The notes: generated by a model from the letters alone, not told the origin. 64,000 bases of DNA from Halpernia humi (GCF_900108025.1 NZ_FNUS01000005.1:62001-126000); one strand, 5' to 3'. Counted from the stretch's first letter, positions 17,492 to 26,982 are shown. Translations and numbers: made by a program.

Positions 17492-19906
17492 ATGTTAAAA
17501 AATTGGCTAAAAATCGCCTTTATTAATTATAAGAAAAACTGGCTTTCAACCTTTATTAATCTTTTTGGATTAACCATAGGACTAACCGGTTTTATGCTCA
17601 TTCTTATGCATTGGAATGACGAAGAATCCTATGAAAAATGGAATCCGAAGAAAGATAATATTTACGCTTTCCAGACCCAGAACAAAGCGGAAAATACTTA
17701 TGGAAACAATATTTCTTACCCGATGGCGGAACGTGCTGCAAAGGTAATTCCAGAAATTAAAGATTATGTTTTGTTCAACGGTTATGGATTAGGTTTCAAA
17801 ATGACCACGAAAAACAAAACTTTTTATCAACAAAAAGGGATGTCTGCTTCAGAAAGCTTTTTCAACTTCTTTCCTTTCAAGTTAGTTTCTGGAAGTTATA
17901 AAAACGCATTGAAGGGTGAAAAGGTAATTGCTCTTTCTACAAACGCTGCCATAAATCTTTTCGGAAAAACCAATGTAGCCGGTGAAAGCATCAAAATTGA
18001 CGACAAAGATTTTATTGTAACAGCAGTTTATGAATTGCCAAAAGAAAACAGCCAGATAAAACCCGAATTTGTTATCACACCTTTTGAACAGATGAAAAAT
18101 GATAAGGAGCAATGGGGAAATTTTAATTACGGATGCTTTTTTATGCTAAAACCAGGAACAGATCTTTCGACTTTGCAGCAAAAATTTTATAATGATATTT
18201 TTCTTTACAGAGCAAAAAAAGAAGCACATGGAAGTGGTGTAACTCCACAAAAATATTTGGAATTGTACGGCCCAACTGGCAGTTTATTTACCCCAATTGA
18301 TCAAATAAAACTTCACGCCAAGGCATCTTGGTTCGGCGTTGGAGATTTTAAAACGATAATGATTCTTTTCGCACTTTCAGTTTTGATTGTTATTTTGTCT
18401 GCCATTAATTTTATTAATCTAAAAACAGCACAATCTTCCCAGCGTGCGAAAGAAATTGGGGTAAGAAAAGCGATTGGAAGCAAAAAATCAAATCTTGTAC
18501 TTCAGTTTTTATTAGAAACTTTTGTGATTTGTTTTGCATCATATCTACTTTCTTTGGCTTTGACCGAACTTCTTTTGCCTAGTTTTAATAAATTCTTTGG
18601 AAAGGAAATACAAATGAATGACTGGCATATTTACTTTTATTCATTTTCGATGGTAATAATGGTAACCTTAATCTCAGGATTGATTCCCGCAACGTATCTA
18701 TCCAACTTCAAAGCGATAGAAACTTTGAAGGGAAATTTCGCCAGAAGCAAACATGGAATCTGGCTTAGAAACGGGATTCTAACCTTACAATTGATCATTT
18801 CTTCCTTCTTTATAATCGGTGGACTAATCGTTAATCAGCAAGTAAAATATATGATGAACAAAGACCTCGGCTACAATGGAAAACAAGTTTTACTAATTAA
18901 TTTCAGTGAAAATAGTAAAAAGCCTTGGTTAAAATATGAACGACTCAAAAATGAGATAAGAAAAATACAAGGTGTTGCAGATGTTTCCTACGGAGAAGCG
19001 GTGCCTGGAAGCGGCAGATACAGCAATTCTAATATGGATTTTATGGACAAAAGTATCTTCGCTCAACACGGCTCTATGGATTATAATTACCTTCAATTTA
19101 TGGATGTTAAGTTGAAAAAAGGACGGTGGCTAAACCCAAATCTTGCTTCAGACACAATCAATAATGTATTGGTAAACGAGGCTTTTGTGAATAAATTTGG
19201 ATGGACTGATGATCAAGCTTTTAAAAACGATTTCCGACCGGGATTTGACAATAAACCCTATCATATTGTAGGTATCGTAAAAAATTTCAATATTTTAAAT
19301 CCACGTGATGCAGTAGAACCTATTGTGTTTTTTCACTACAGAGAAACCGATTGGAAACGCTTTAATGTATATAATATTCAAATAAAAATAAAACCCGATG
19401 ATATAGACGGAACGGTGAAAAGACTGAAAACTTACTGGCAGAATAATGTAGAACCAGGTTATCCTTTTGATTATTATTTTATTGATAAAAAATTTGCAGA
19501 AAGTTTTGTTAAATATCAAAAACAGCAGACCTTATTTACAATCCTGAATGCCATGGTTTTAATTGTAGCGTTGCTCGGACTTTTTGCCCTGTCTTCTTTA
19601 ATGATTGAGCAGAAACTGAAAGATGTTGCCATCAGAAAAACTTTGGGCGCATCAGACAAAACATTGATTTTTGGCTTGACGAAACAATTTCTCTGGATTA
19701 CCTTAATCGCAGTTGTTATCAGTATTCCTATCAGTTATTATCTGATGAATGAATGGCTGAAGGATTTTGCATACAGAATAGATATGCCGGTTTGGCCTTT
19801 TGTATTAAGCCTTTTCAGTTTACTTCTTTTAACATTTTTAGTGGTAAGCATTAAAGCCTTTCAAGCCACAAAAGTAAATATGGTAAAATATCTAAAATAT
19901 GAATAA
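17492..19906 (+). CDS. MacB/FtsX-like ABC transporter permease
   Basis: Encodes 804 residues from the ATG at 17492; a TTG eight codons upstream is in frame but less likely. Two repeats of the MacB periplasmic-core plus FtsX module: a transmembrane helix near residue 20, a large periplasmic domain, three helices at about 285-420 with the KEIGVRKAIGSKKS segment, another helix near 430, a second periplasmic domain, and three C-terminal helices with KDVAIRKTLGASDK. This two-module form is common in Bacteroidota. With the ATPase it would energise efflux through the adaptor and TolC. The substrate is unknown; antimicrobial peptides or envelope lipids are possible. Confidence 0.88.
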   Translation: MLKNWLKIAFINYKKNWLSTFINLFGLTIGLTGFMLILMHWNDEESYEKWNPKKDNIYAFQTQNKAENTYGNNISYPMAERAAKVIPEIKDYVLFNGYGLGFKMTTKNKTFYQQKGMSASESFFNFFPFKLVSGSYKNALKGEKVIALSTNAAINLFGKTNVAGESIKIDDKDFIVTAVYELPKENSQIKPEFVITPFEQMKNDKEQWGNFNYGCFFMLKPGTDLSTLQQKFYNDIFLYRAKKEAHGSGVTPQKYLELYGPTGSLFTPIDQIKLHAKASWFGVGDFKTIMILFALSVLIVILSAINFINLKTAQSSQRAKEIGVRKAIGSKKSNLVLQFLLETFVICFASYLLSLALTELLLPSFNKFFGKEIQMNDWHIYFYSFSMVIMVTLISGLIPATYLSNFKAIETLKGNFARSKHGIWLRNGILTLQLIISSFFIIGGLIVNQQVKYMMNKDLGYNGKQVLLINFSENSKKPWLKYERLKNEIRKIQGVADVSYGEAVPGSGRYSNSNMDFMDKSIFAQHGSMDYNYLQFMDVKLKKGRWLNPNLASDTINNVLVNEAFVNKFGWTDDQAFKNDFRPGFDNKPYHIVGIVKNFNILNPRDAVEPIVFFHYRETDWKRFNVYNIQIKIKPDDIDGTVKRLKTYWQNNVEPGYPFDYYFIDKKFAESFVKYQKQQTLFTILNAMVLIVALLGLFALSSLMIEQKLKDVAIRKTLGASDKTLIFGLTKQFLWITLIAVVISIPISYYLMNEWLKDFAYRIDMPVWPFVLSLFSLLLLTFLVVSIKAFQATKVNMVKYLKYE

Positions 19907-19978
19907 TTCTGTTTTTCGCAATTGTTTATAATCTGATAAAAAATTAATTAAGCCAAAAATAGCCAATTACAACTAACT

Positions 19979-21274
19979 ATGAAAAATCTATTTTTTATAT
20001 TGTTTATCAACCTTCTTTCGGCGCAGCAAAGTTGGACACTGAAGCAATGTTTGGATTATGCCTCTACTCATCATCCATTAATAATGCAAGCGACGGTAAA
20101 TATTCAGAAAAACGACCGTCAGATTTCTGCGGCAAAAGGAATGCTTTTGCCGTCTGTGGAAGCTGGCGTGAATCATAATTATAGTTTCGGATCTTCCATT
20201 GACCAAACCACCAATCAAAGAGGCGCTCTTAATACCCAATTTGATCAGGTTTATGCGCAAGCCAATTGGGAAATTGTGAACTGGCGGAATTTCCTCAATA
20301 TTTCCTTGTCTAAAATAAATAAGGAAAGTTCAACTTTTAAATTAAAACAGGCACAAAATGAAGTTAAATTAAAGGTAATTGAGACTTTTTTTAATTATCA
20401 AAATAGCAAGAGTTGGCTAGATGTTTTGCAAACGCAACTCTCTGGGATTGAAAATCAAATTAAACAAACTGAAAAAGAAGTTGAAATAGGAAATCGGCCA
20501 AAAAGCGATGTTTATGACATCAAAGCCAATCTTGGGACTTTGCAAGAACAATGGGTTTCTGCAAAAAATGCGCGCGACATTTCTAAAATAAATCTGCTAA
20601 ATGCTATAGCCATTACAAAAGACACTTTAGAATTTCAAATGCCTGAGGAAAATCTCGCAGATTCAGATTTTAATAATCCGGAATTTATAAAGAATCTTAT
20701 TGAAAAAAATCCGGCATACAAAACAAGTTTAGCAGAATTAAAAGCAAATGAAAAAAATATCAGTATCGCCAAATCTGCCTATTTACCAACACTTTTTGGT
20801 TCCTACACCATTTCAAGTTTCTACAGCAAAACTTTAGGCAAACCAGCAGATCAATTTTCTGAACAGTTCAAAAGAAACAAAAGCCAGCAAGTTGGTTTTG
20901 GTTTAAACATTCCCATTTTTAATAAATTTCAGGTTAAAAATAATGTGGAAATTGCCAAACTAAACGTCATTAATTCTAATTATGAGCAGCAAATTATCGT
21001 CAATGATTTAACGAAAACTTTCAATTCTATCAAAACGCAGTATCAAAATGCCGAAGAAAAATACAATTTACTGCAAGGGAATTTTGAAAATCAGAAATTA
21101 TCTTTTGAAAAGTCTGAAGAAAAATACAAGGAAGGATTGATGGATGCCTACACTTTTTTTGTGGTCAGAAATAATTTTCTGCAAGCCAATTATAATTTAA
21201 TTTTAAGTAAAAACGATGTGATGCTGCAAAATGAATTATTAAAAATTTTAAATACTGATTTAGAGCCTGTTTAA
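19979..21274 (+). CDS. TolC-like outer-membrane efflux channel
   Basis: Encodes 431 residues. Signal peptide 1-16 (ends LLSAQ), then two structural repeats of the outer-membrane efflux family: WTLKQCLDYASTHHPLIMQA near the start and FSFEKSEEKYKEGLMDAYTF near the end, with long amphipathic helices between them. It should form the trimeric exit duct for the upstream ABC pump. It is last in the operon. The final codons (E-P-V-stop) lie within the left inverted repeat of the MITE-like element at 21261-21482, so insertion has replaced the original C-terminus, probably with little harm. Confidence 0.88.
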   Translation: MKNLFFILFINLLSAQQSWTLKQCLDYASTHHPLIMQATVNIQKNDRQISAAKGMLLPSVEAGVNHNYSFGSSIDQTTNQRGALNTQFDQVYAQANWEIVNWRNFLNISLSKINKESSTFKLKQAQNEVKLKVIETFFNYQNSKSWLDVLQTQLSGIENQIKQTEKEVEIGNRPKSDVYDIKANLGTLQEQWVSAKNARDISKINLLNAIAITKDTLEFQMPEENLADSDFNNPEFIKNLIEKNPAYKTSLAELKANEKNISIAKSAYLPTLFGSYTISSFYSKTLGKPADQFSEQFKRNKSQQVGFGLNIPIFNKFQVKNNVEIAKLNVINSNYEQQIIVNDLTKTFNSIKTQYQNAEEKYNLLQGNFENQKLSFEKSEEKYKEGLMDAYTFFVVRNNFLQANYNLILSKNDVMLQNELLKILNTDLEPV

Positions 21275-21482
21275 ATTTATAATTTATTTTTACCATTAAG
21301 GAATTAAGCCATTTTCGCTTAAAAAACTTAATAAAAATCAATTTATTGATTGCTTAATCAGAATAAACTTAACTCACTGAAATTCTTAATGTTAAATTTA
21401 AGAATAAACAGAGTTTATTTTAATTTAGAAAATTAAGAAAAGGCTATAAAAAATTTATTGAATGAAATTTAAACAGGCTCTA
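21261..21482. mobile_element. MITE-like element with 16-bp core inverted repeats and TA flanks
   Basis: Terminal inverted repeats start GAGCCTGTTTAAATTT (21263-21278) and end with the exact complement (21465-21480). Each end is flanked by TA, as for IS630/mariner-type insertion. The perfect complementarity extends six bases outwards on each side (GATTTA / TAAATC). The 186-bp interior is AT-rich and codes for nothing, so it is non-autonomous. The left repeat overlaps the tolC stop codon. No transposase for it is visible in the window. Confidence 0.6.
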
Positions 21483-21604
21483 AATCTTTCTCTTTTTGAC
21501 GGAAAAGTAGGCTAAATTAGAAATAAATGAATACTGGAAAAATTGGTGCCAGTTCATATTTCGAGCAAATTTAAAGTGTGCAAAATTGTTGCAAAAAATG
21601 AAAT

Positions 21605-22561
21605 TTATTTAAATAGATATTCTGTTAATCTTAAATTTCCAAATTTGGTTAAAAAGTCTTGTTCAACCGCCCATTTTAAATCTCTACTTGCTGTTGGTGC
21701 AGATATATTTTTAAAACTTTGCAAATAATCTTTTCTACTAAATTTATTCTTGCCTATTTTGGCTGCAAATAAGCGTATTCTATCTTCTGTATGAAGTGTT
21801 ACTGATTGCGATTGTAAATGTTCGTCCAATGACGCTGAAATGATTTCCAACATAAACTCAATAAAAGGTGTTGAGTTTCCTTTTTTGTCGGACTCGGATA
21901 ACTTATTGTAATAATCGCTTTGTTTTTTCTTTATTAATGATTCAACAGGTAAATATTCAAAAACGGGATATTGTTGCATTAGAATTAATGTTTGCCACAA
22001 CCTGCCCATTCTTCCATTTCCGTCTAAAAATGGGTGGATAAATTCAAATTCATAATGAAACACACAACTTTTGATTAGGATTAAATCTTTGTCTTTTTTT
22101 AGATACTCAAAAAGTTCTTTCATTAATCCGTTTACCATTGTTCCGCTTGGTGAAATGTGTTCTACTTTTGAACCTTTTACAATTCCAACATTGGTAGTCC
22201 TTAATTTTCCTGCGTTGTCAATCAATCCATTCATCAAAATTGCGTGTGCTTTTTCTAAATCCTTTAATTGGAAAGGATTGAATGTATTAAGTTGTTCATA
22301 TACTTTTATAGCATTTTGAACTTCTAGAATATCTTTTTGAGGTGCTAAAACTCTTTTGTTTTCTAATAAAGCCGTGATTTGTTCTTCGGTCAATGTATTG
22401 CCCTCAATTTCTAAAGAGGATTGAATGGTTTTGATTCGGTTTTTCTTCCGTAATTCGGTAGCGGGTTTATATAAATGAGTAGCGTTAATTTCTCCTATCT
22501 TTTCTGAAATAGAAGCAACTAATGCTACAATTTTTTCTGTAATGATATAAGGTGGTTTCAC
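21605..22561 (-). CDS. Fic/DOC-family protein, class II, with C-terminal winged helix
   Basis: Encodes 318 residues. The N-terminal inhibitory helix carries SSLEIEGN (48-55), matching (S/T)xxxE(G/N), so this is a class II self-inhibited Fic. The catalytic motif HPFLDGNGRMGR (176-187, catalytic H176) is complete. The C-terminal 70 residues (KDYLQSFKNISAPTASRDLK) form a winged helix. Fic proteins transfer AMP from ATP to Ser/Thr/Tyr of target proteins; the target is unknown. The winged helix and the two dyads overlapping the promoter suggest autoregulation. It stands alone and has no separate antitoxin gene. Confidence 0.88.
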   Translation of the reverse strand: MKPPYIITEKIVALVASISEKIGEINATHLYKPATELRKKNRIKTIQSSLEIEGNTLTEEQITALLENKRVLAPQKDILEVQNAIKVYEQLNTFNPFQLKDLEKAHAILMNGLIDNAGKLRTTNVGIVKGSKVEHISPSGTMVNGLMKELFEYLKKDKDLILIKSCVFHYEFEFIHPFLDGNGRMGRLWQTLILMQQYPVFEYLPVESLIKKKQSDYYNKLSESDKKGNSTPFIEFMLEIISASLDEHLQSQSVTLHTEDRIRLFAAKIGKNKFSRKDYLQSFKNISAPTASRDLKWAVEQDFLTKFGNLRLTEYLFK

Positions 22562-22564
22562 TTA

Positions 22565-22588
22565 TGATAGTATCATTTGATATTATCA
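22565..22588. promoter_or_regulatory. Two tandem TGATAnTATCA palindromes
   Basis: TGATAGTATCA (22565-22575) and TGATATTATCA (22578-22588) lie 13 bp apart, starting three bases upstream of the Fic start codon. Perfect 5-bp arms in each and the position suggest an operator for the Fic gene. Confidence 0.6.
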
Positions 22589-23015
22589 AAGGTATGAAAA
22601 AATTTCACTTCCCGATACAGAATCTAAAGAAGCTTCTATTAATAGTGGTTTACGATAATCAAGGTGTACAAAAGTGGTACAGATATTTAATATTTTTATA
22701 TTCGAATAAATTCTGTTTTTATTTTTTTAATGAATGTATATTTATCTTAAAATAATTTATACGTCGAATGAAGTTTAGGAAAATCCTGAATTAAAAAAGA
22801 TACCAAACTTTTCTTTGACAAAATAAACCAGCATCGAATACAGAATAACCAAAATTATTCTTGTGGAAAAGCGTGTGTTTAAATAAAAAAATAGGAGTTA
22901 AAACCCTGACGTTTTTAGATTTCTGAATATTTTGTTTTTATGTAAAATAATTTTCCGAAAAAAATCAAAATTTTTAACCAAAAATAAGCAATTCGAATTT
23001 TCGAACTGCTTTTCA
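22589..23015. other. Intergenic region, no gene seen
   Basis: 427 bp of AT-rich DNA between the Fic operator and the 92-bp repeat. Apart from the hairpin at 22986-23011 I see no conserved motif. Short plus-strand frames here have poor composition and no recognisable product. Confidence 0.45.
22986..23011. terminator. Hairpin, possible terminator
   Basis: Twelve-base arms AAGCAATTCGAA and TTCGAACTGCTT pair with one G-T, with a two-base loop. A T-rich flank lies on both sides. It directly precedes the 92-bp repeat. It could end transcription from either direction or be a remnant of a mobile element end. Confidence 0.4.
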
Positions 23016-23107
23016 AAGAAATTATAGTTATTTGTAATGCCTATTAATATTGCGTTTAATGAAAAATTAGAAAAGAATTTTAAAATTATTGGCTATTAGA
23101 CGGAGCC
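23016..23107 (+). repeat. 92-bp direct repeat, copy A
   Basis: Begins AAGAAATTATAGTTATTTG and ends GGCTATTAGACGGAGCC. It matches 33754-33845 at 90 of 92 positions. It ends abruptly at an interrupted gene, the C-terminal fragment of an IS110-type transposase. Both copies have the same orientation and lie 10.7 kb apart. Confidence 0.75.
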
Positions 23108-23432
23108 AGGCTTTAGTGCTTTTAGTAACTGGCGAAAATTTGCGTGTTATTCTGGGATTGCGCCTTTTGAATATTCATCGGGTTCTTCCATAAGAGGAAA
23201 AACAAAAGTGAGCCATTTTGCGGATAAAAAAATGAAATCTCTTTTGCATTTAGTGGTGCTGAATGCTATAAAATACGATGCTGAAATAAAAGACTACTAC
23301 AACAGAAAAAAAGCGGAAGGAAAGCATACGCTTTTGGTATTCAACAACATAAAATGCAAAATTGTAAGTCGCGCATTTGCTGTAATCAATAGAAATACGC
23401 CGTTTGTGAATACCTACAAATTTGCATCCTAA
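23103..23432 (+). pseudogene. IS110-family transposase, C-terminal fragment
   Basis: About 109 codons read from the end of the 92-bp repeat to the stop at 23432. They contain FEYSSGSSIRGKTKVS, the helix MKSLLHLVVLNAIKYD and KCKIVSRAFAVINRNTPFV, which match the conserved C-terminal Transposase_20 part of IS110-type recombinases (serine in SGSSIRG). The RuvC-like DEDD half is missing, so it is inactive. The break coincides with the end of the repeat. Confidence 0.72.
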
Positions 23433-23496
23433 ATTTTAACAGTTTTTATTTGTTTTTTGTCATAGAATGCGAGGTCGATATCCGAGACATCGGAGT

Positions 23497-23679
23497 TTAT
23501 TTCAATAATTCTCTTACAATTAATACAATACCAAGAATTATAAATCCTATTGCTGATCCGTAACCCTTAAACAGGACGTTACTGCGATAAGACGATTTAG
23601 TTAATTCCATTTTTGAAGTAGACCAAATAAAATATATTCCTATTAAAATTGCCCCAATCCCATACAATATATTTAACAT
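23497..23679 (-). CDS. Small two-helix membrane protein behind the RHS gene
   Basis: Encodes 60 residues with two transmembrane segments (about 3-19 and 41-57) joined by a basic loop (SYRSNVLFKGYG). It starts 8 bp after the stop of the RHS/DUF6443 gene and is translated in the same direction, so the two are almost certainly cotranscribed. I do not recognise a family. In polymorphic-toxin loci the position behind a variable RHS C-terminus is where an immunity protein usually lies, and a membrane immunity protein would match the hydrophobic RHS tail. That role is inferred. Confidence 0.55.
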   Translation of the reverse strand: MLNILYGIGAILIGIYFIWSTSKMELTKSSYRSNVLFKGYGSAIGFIILGIVLIVRELLK

Positions 23680-23687
23680 AGTTTTAA

Positions 23688-26600
23688 TTATCTAGGTTCA
23701 ATTTCTTTTTTTTTATTTTCAACTTTTTCCGCTCCTTTATCAACAACACGATTAGCCACTTCCTTTGTGACCATTTTACTAACATCACTAATTTTTTTTA
23801 TTTTATCAATCTTATTTCCAATTTTACCTTGAACTTGCTCTTTTGCTAATTCTACTGCCGCATCTTTCACTTTTCCTTTCGTGATTAGAGATGCTGATTT
23901 TGCATAAGTTGCAGTGGTACTCATCTTATCTCCATAATTATACAGTTCGACACTCTCACTAACTAACGGCGGGTCTTCGGTTACCACTCCCACAGCACCA
24001 CCTAAAATAGCAGCACCTTTAACATAAGTACTAGTATCTGATAAAAAATCAGCAACTTTTCCTGCCGCTTTACCCACACTTTTTATTGCGCTTTTAGCAG
24101 ATGCTTTTAAATAAGGAACGAAACTATTAGCATAACTATTAAGTGATACCGGATAAGTGTAACTAAGTTCCAAACCTTCCAACTCTCTACCCAGTCCCAT
24201 TTTATTTTCTTGGAAAGCATAAGTGGAATTATAAGGATATTTCTCTGCCAAAGGATCTACATTAAAAAAACGCCCGACATCCGGCATATAGTTACGCCAC
24301 TTAAAACTGTAGAAGCCAGTCTCTTGTAACTCCTGTCCTTGGTACTTGTAGTTGTAAGCTGCATTTGCAGTTGTTGTGCTGGAACTTGCTTGTTTTAATC
24401 CAAACGGATAATAGTCACTTCTGTCTAAAATATCTGGAACGCCTGTGCTAGAGTTTTTGGTATAACTCAATCTTACATTTCCTAAATGATCTACATAATT
24501 GTAAATATAAGCATTTTTTGTAAAATCATAATAACCCTCAGCAGTAGGGATAAATTGTAAGACAGCCGCTGCTGTTCCATTCGTTACATACTGGAATCCG
24601 TCCAGATAATCTGTCGTTGTTGAGTAATATATTTTCTTAACTTTTGTTCCATCTGCTCTGTAAGTATAATACATTGGTGGACCATACCGAGATACAATAT
24701 TCGGTAGATTTAAGAAATTATAAGCAATTCCTGAAACTTGTGAATTTATACTTGAAGTTAAATTTCCATTAGCATCGTATTTTAAATTTGCGCCATAATA
24801 AGAACCACCACTATATCCTAGGTAATTACCCGTACCATCAATAATTGAAGTGGCTTGGTTTCCGGCATAAGTATAAGAAAGCTGGTCTATGTGTTGTGCA
24901 GTTGTACTTCCTTGTGCAGGTAGAGAAAAACGATCCAGCGACATAATATTTCCATTTTTATCATAAGTAAGGCTTTCATTAAAATAATTTTTCTCAGGTA
25001 CAACTGTATTTGGCTCCAAGTATTTACCAGATAATAATCTGTTAAGTTTATCGTAGTCATAATTGTATCTTTTAAGTGTCCCTTCAGAACTAGTTATCCA
25101 ATCTATTTGTGAGATATTTCCATTATATTTTGCCGTGGGCTTTATTGGATTAGTAGAGGATATTGGTAGCGGATTTTGATAATTAATTCTGTAAGCAAAT
25201 AAGTCACTGCCGAGATTACTAGGATCATTAATCCCTGTCATCCAGCCGCGGATATTGTAGGAATAGTCTTCCTTTTGCAATGGACTTCCCAATACATTTC
25301 CCACATTTTTATAGGCGAGTTGACCTAGTTCATTATAATGATTGTCAGTAAGAAGTTCTTCAGGTTGCGTATTTACCTGGTGATAATGTTTTTCTAAAAC
25401 GTTATTAAAAGCATTGTACACAAAGCGCTCTCTAATCTGAACTTCTGCACTTGAAGAGAGTCTTTTTTGAAAAGTATAGGTTTTCTGAGCGATGCCCGCA
25501 AAATCTAGTAATGATTCTGTTTTAGTATATCCACCTAAATGGTTGATACTATAGGTTGCAAATGCTCTACCTTTGGTATCATAAAAACTATAATTTTTTG
25601 TCCAATCATCATCTTCTATATCTTTCACAAAACTGGCAAGCGGCAAAGATTTTGTGCTTCTGCCGTCTGTTGTGTAGGTGGCAGTGAGAAGTTGAGGAGA
25701 AGTTTGTGCTAAAATATTATCAAAAGTTGGTGTTCCTGCGGGATAAGTGTCATAATAATTAACTGAAAGCACTTTACTTAAATTAGTAGGATAATTAACA
25801 TTGGTATAATTAACTGTAAGACCATTCATAACAAATCCAGTTGGACTTAGGGTTTCATTATTTTTTGATAATGTTGCATCTGTTTGATTATCAAAAATAC
25901 TTTGAATGTAACTTCTAGTAATCGGCATATAAGTGGTTATTCCTGTGTAAACCACTCTTCCAAACTGGTCATATTTTGTAACCAGCCACTGAGCGCCAAC
26001 ACCCATATTTGAATCCTGGGTCATTACCAAACGATCCTGCTTGTCATAAACCATTCGCTCCCAACCTTTGCCTGGAAGTTTTTTTTCTACCAGGCGATTT
26101 TTGCCATCATAGTGATATTGATAACAAAGCGAATCTAAATATGCGTTGGGATTTGCGACTGCCATTGGTGGAATAACAAATGCCAACTGATTAAATTCAT
26201 TATAAACATAATAAGTATCTACTGGACTTGGGTTTATACCATCATACTTTCTTACTAAAAGTGTTTGTCCCTCGCCATTTTTAAATTCTATGGAAATATT
26301 TCCATCTTCATCAGCTACAGTATTTTTGTATAGCGTGGCAGCAGCGTAAAAGCCCGCGTTTACTAAGGTAGAACTGGTAGCGCCTGAATTCCAGGTTGTA
26401 GTGGTAGTAAATTTTATAACATCAGTTGCAGAATTTGCTTCGTATAAAAAACTTACGGGTTTCGTTTGCCAAGCACTTCCCGGATCGATTTGCTGTTGGA
26501 TCCTGTCTAAAGGTGAGGCTTCTAACACTTTATGCGAAAATGGATTTGTATCCGAGTAGGCAGTTGCGGCTGCACCTTCTACACCAGTTTGGATGCCACC

Positions 26601-26978
26601 ACTTTTAGAACTCATCGGTGCAGGAAAGTAAGAATCGACTTGTCTACCAAAACTATCATAAGGAATAGTGGTCACAAAATCTTGACCCGTGGCAGTTGCT
26701 TTTATGCCAATACTTTGTTTTGGACGACCTAAGCCATCAAAATAACCCACACTTTGTACCTGTTTTGTACTTGTGTTACTGGTTTTCGTAGAGTCTAAAT
26801 AGGTTCTACTATAAACGTAGTTTTCTGTACTTGAAATCCCCGAGGGTGGTGCGGTGGTATTTTGCGCCGAAAAACTTACAAACGCAACAAAGCCTAATAA
26901 AATTAAAATCCTCACCCCAGCCCTCTCCAAAGGAGAGGGAGTTTGAGCCGTATTTTTTTTGAAATTTAGTTTTTTCAT
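23688..26978 (-). CDS. RHS-repeat protein with DUF6443 N-terminus
   Basis: Encodes 1096 residues. Signal peptide to about residue 38 (hydrophobic ILILLGFVAFVSFSAQ) with an unusual insert before it (TPSPLERAGVR). The N-terminal DUF6443-like region (GRPKQSIGIKATATGQDFVT) is followed by many YD/RHS repeats (YDKQDRLVMTQDSN, YDYDKLNRLLSG, YDANGNLTSS) and the RHS core end (YKYQGQELQETGFYSFKWRNYMPDVGRFFNVDPLAEKYP, split here only by reading). After the core come about 150 residues of variable tail with hydrophobic AAILGGAVGVVTE and Lys-rich helices. It would form a beta-cage shell at the cell surface. The tail may be a toxin or anchor; no known toxin motif is visible. Confidence 0.82.
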   Translation of the reverse strand: MKKLNFKKNTAQTPSPLERAGVRILILLGFVAFVSFSAQNTTAPPSGISSTENYVYSRTYLDSTKTSNTSTKQVQSVGYFDGLGRPKQSIGIKATATGQDFVTTIPYDSFGRQVDSYFPAPMSSKSGGIQTGVEGAAATAYSDTNPFSHKVLEASPLDRIQQQIDPGSAWQTKPVSFLYEANSATDVIKFTTTTTWNSGATSSTLVNAGFYAAATLYKNTVADEDGNISIEFKNGEGQTLLVRKYDGINPSPVDTYYVYNEFNQLAFVIPPMAVANPNAYLDSLCYQYHYDGKNRLVEKKLPGKGWERMVYDKQDRLVMTQDSNMGVGAQWLVTKYDQFGRVVYTGITTYMPITRSYIQSIFDNQTDATLSKNNETLSPTGFVMNGLTVNYTNVNYPTNLSKVLSVNYYDTYPAGTPTFDNILAQTSPQLLTATYTTDGRSTKSLPLASFVKDIEDDDWTKNYSFYDTKGRAFATYSINHLGGYTKTESLLDFAGIAQKTYTFQKRLSSSAEVQIRERFVYNAFNNVLEKHYHQVNTQPEELLTDNHYNELGQLAYKNVGNVLGSPLQKEDYSYNIRGWMTGINDPSNLGSDLFAYRINYQNPLPISSTNPIKPTAKYNGNISQIDWITSSEGTLKRYNYDYDKLNRLLSGKYLEPNTVVPEKNYFNESLTYDKNGNIMSLDRFSLPAQGSTTAQHIDQLSYTYAGNQATSIIDGTGNYLGYSGGSYYGANLKYDANGNLTSSINSQVSGIAYNFLNLPNIVSRYGPPMYYTYRADGTKVKKIYYSTTTDYLDGFQYVTNGTAAAVLQFIPTAEGYYDFTKNAYIYNYVDHLGNVRLSYTKNSSTGVPDILDRSDYYPFGLKQASSSTTTANAAYNYKYQGQELQETGFYSFKWRNYMPDVGRFFNVDPLAEKYPYNSTYAFQENKMGLGRELEGLELSYTYPVSLNSYANSFVPYLKASAKSAIKSVGKAAGKVADFLSDTSTYVKGAAILGGAVGVVTEDPPLVSESVELYNYGDKMSTTATYAKSASLITKGKVKDAAVELAKEQVQGKIGNKIDKIKKISDVSKMVTKEVANRVVDKGAEKVENKKKEIEPR
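26921..26939. repeat. Palindromic repeat inside the RHS signal peptide
   Basis: CCCTCTCC, loop AAA, GGAGAGGG: a perfect 8-bp hairpin, G+C-rich in an AT-rich setting. It encodes SPLERA just before the hydrophobic core. It has the look of a short interspersed palindrome that inserted in frame without breaking export. Confidence 0.5.
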
Positions 26979-26982
26979 TTCG

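Noticed and set aside
21605-22561. Fic toxin-antitoxin pair
   Set aside because: The inhibitory (S/T)xxxE(G/N) motif is within the same protein and there is no small antitoxin gene next to it.
22552-22755. Plus-strand 67-codon frame
   Set aside because: It overlaps the Fic start and operator, has low-complexity AT-rich composition and no recognisable product.
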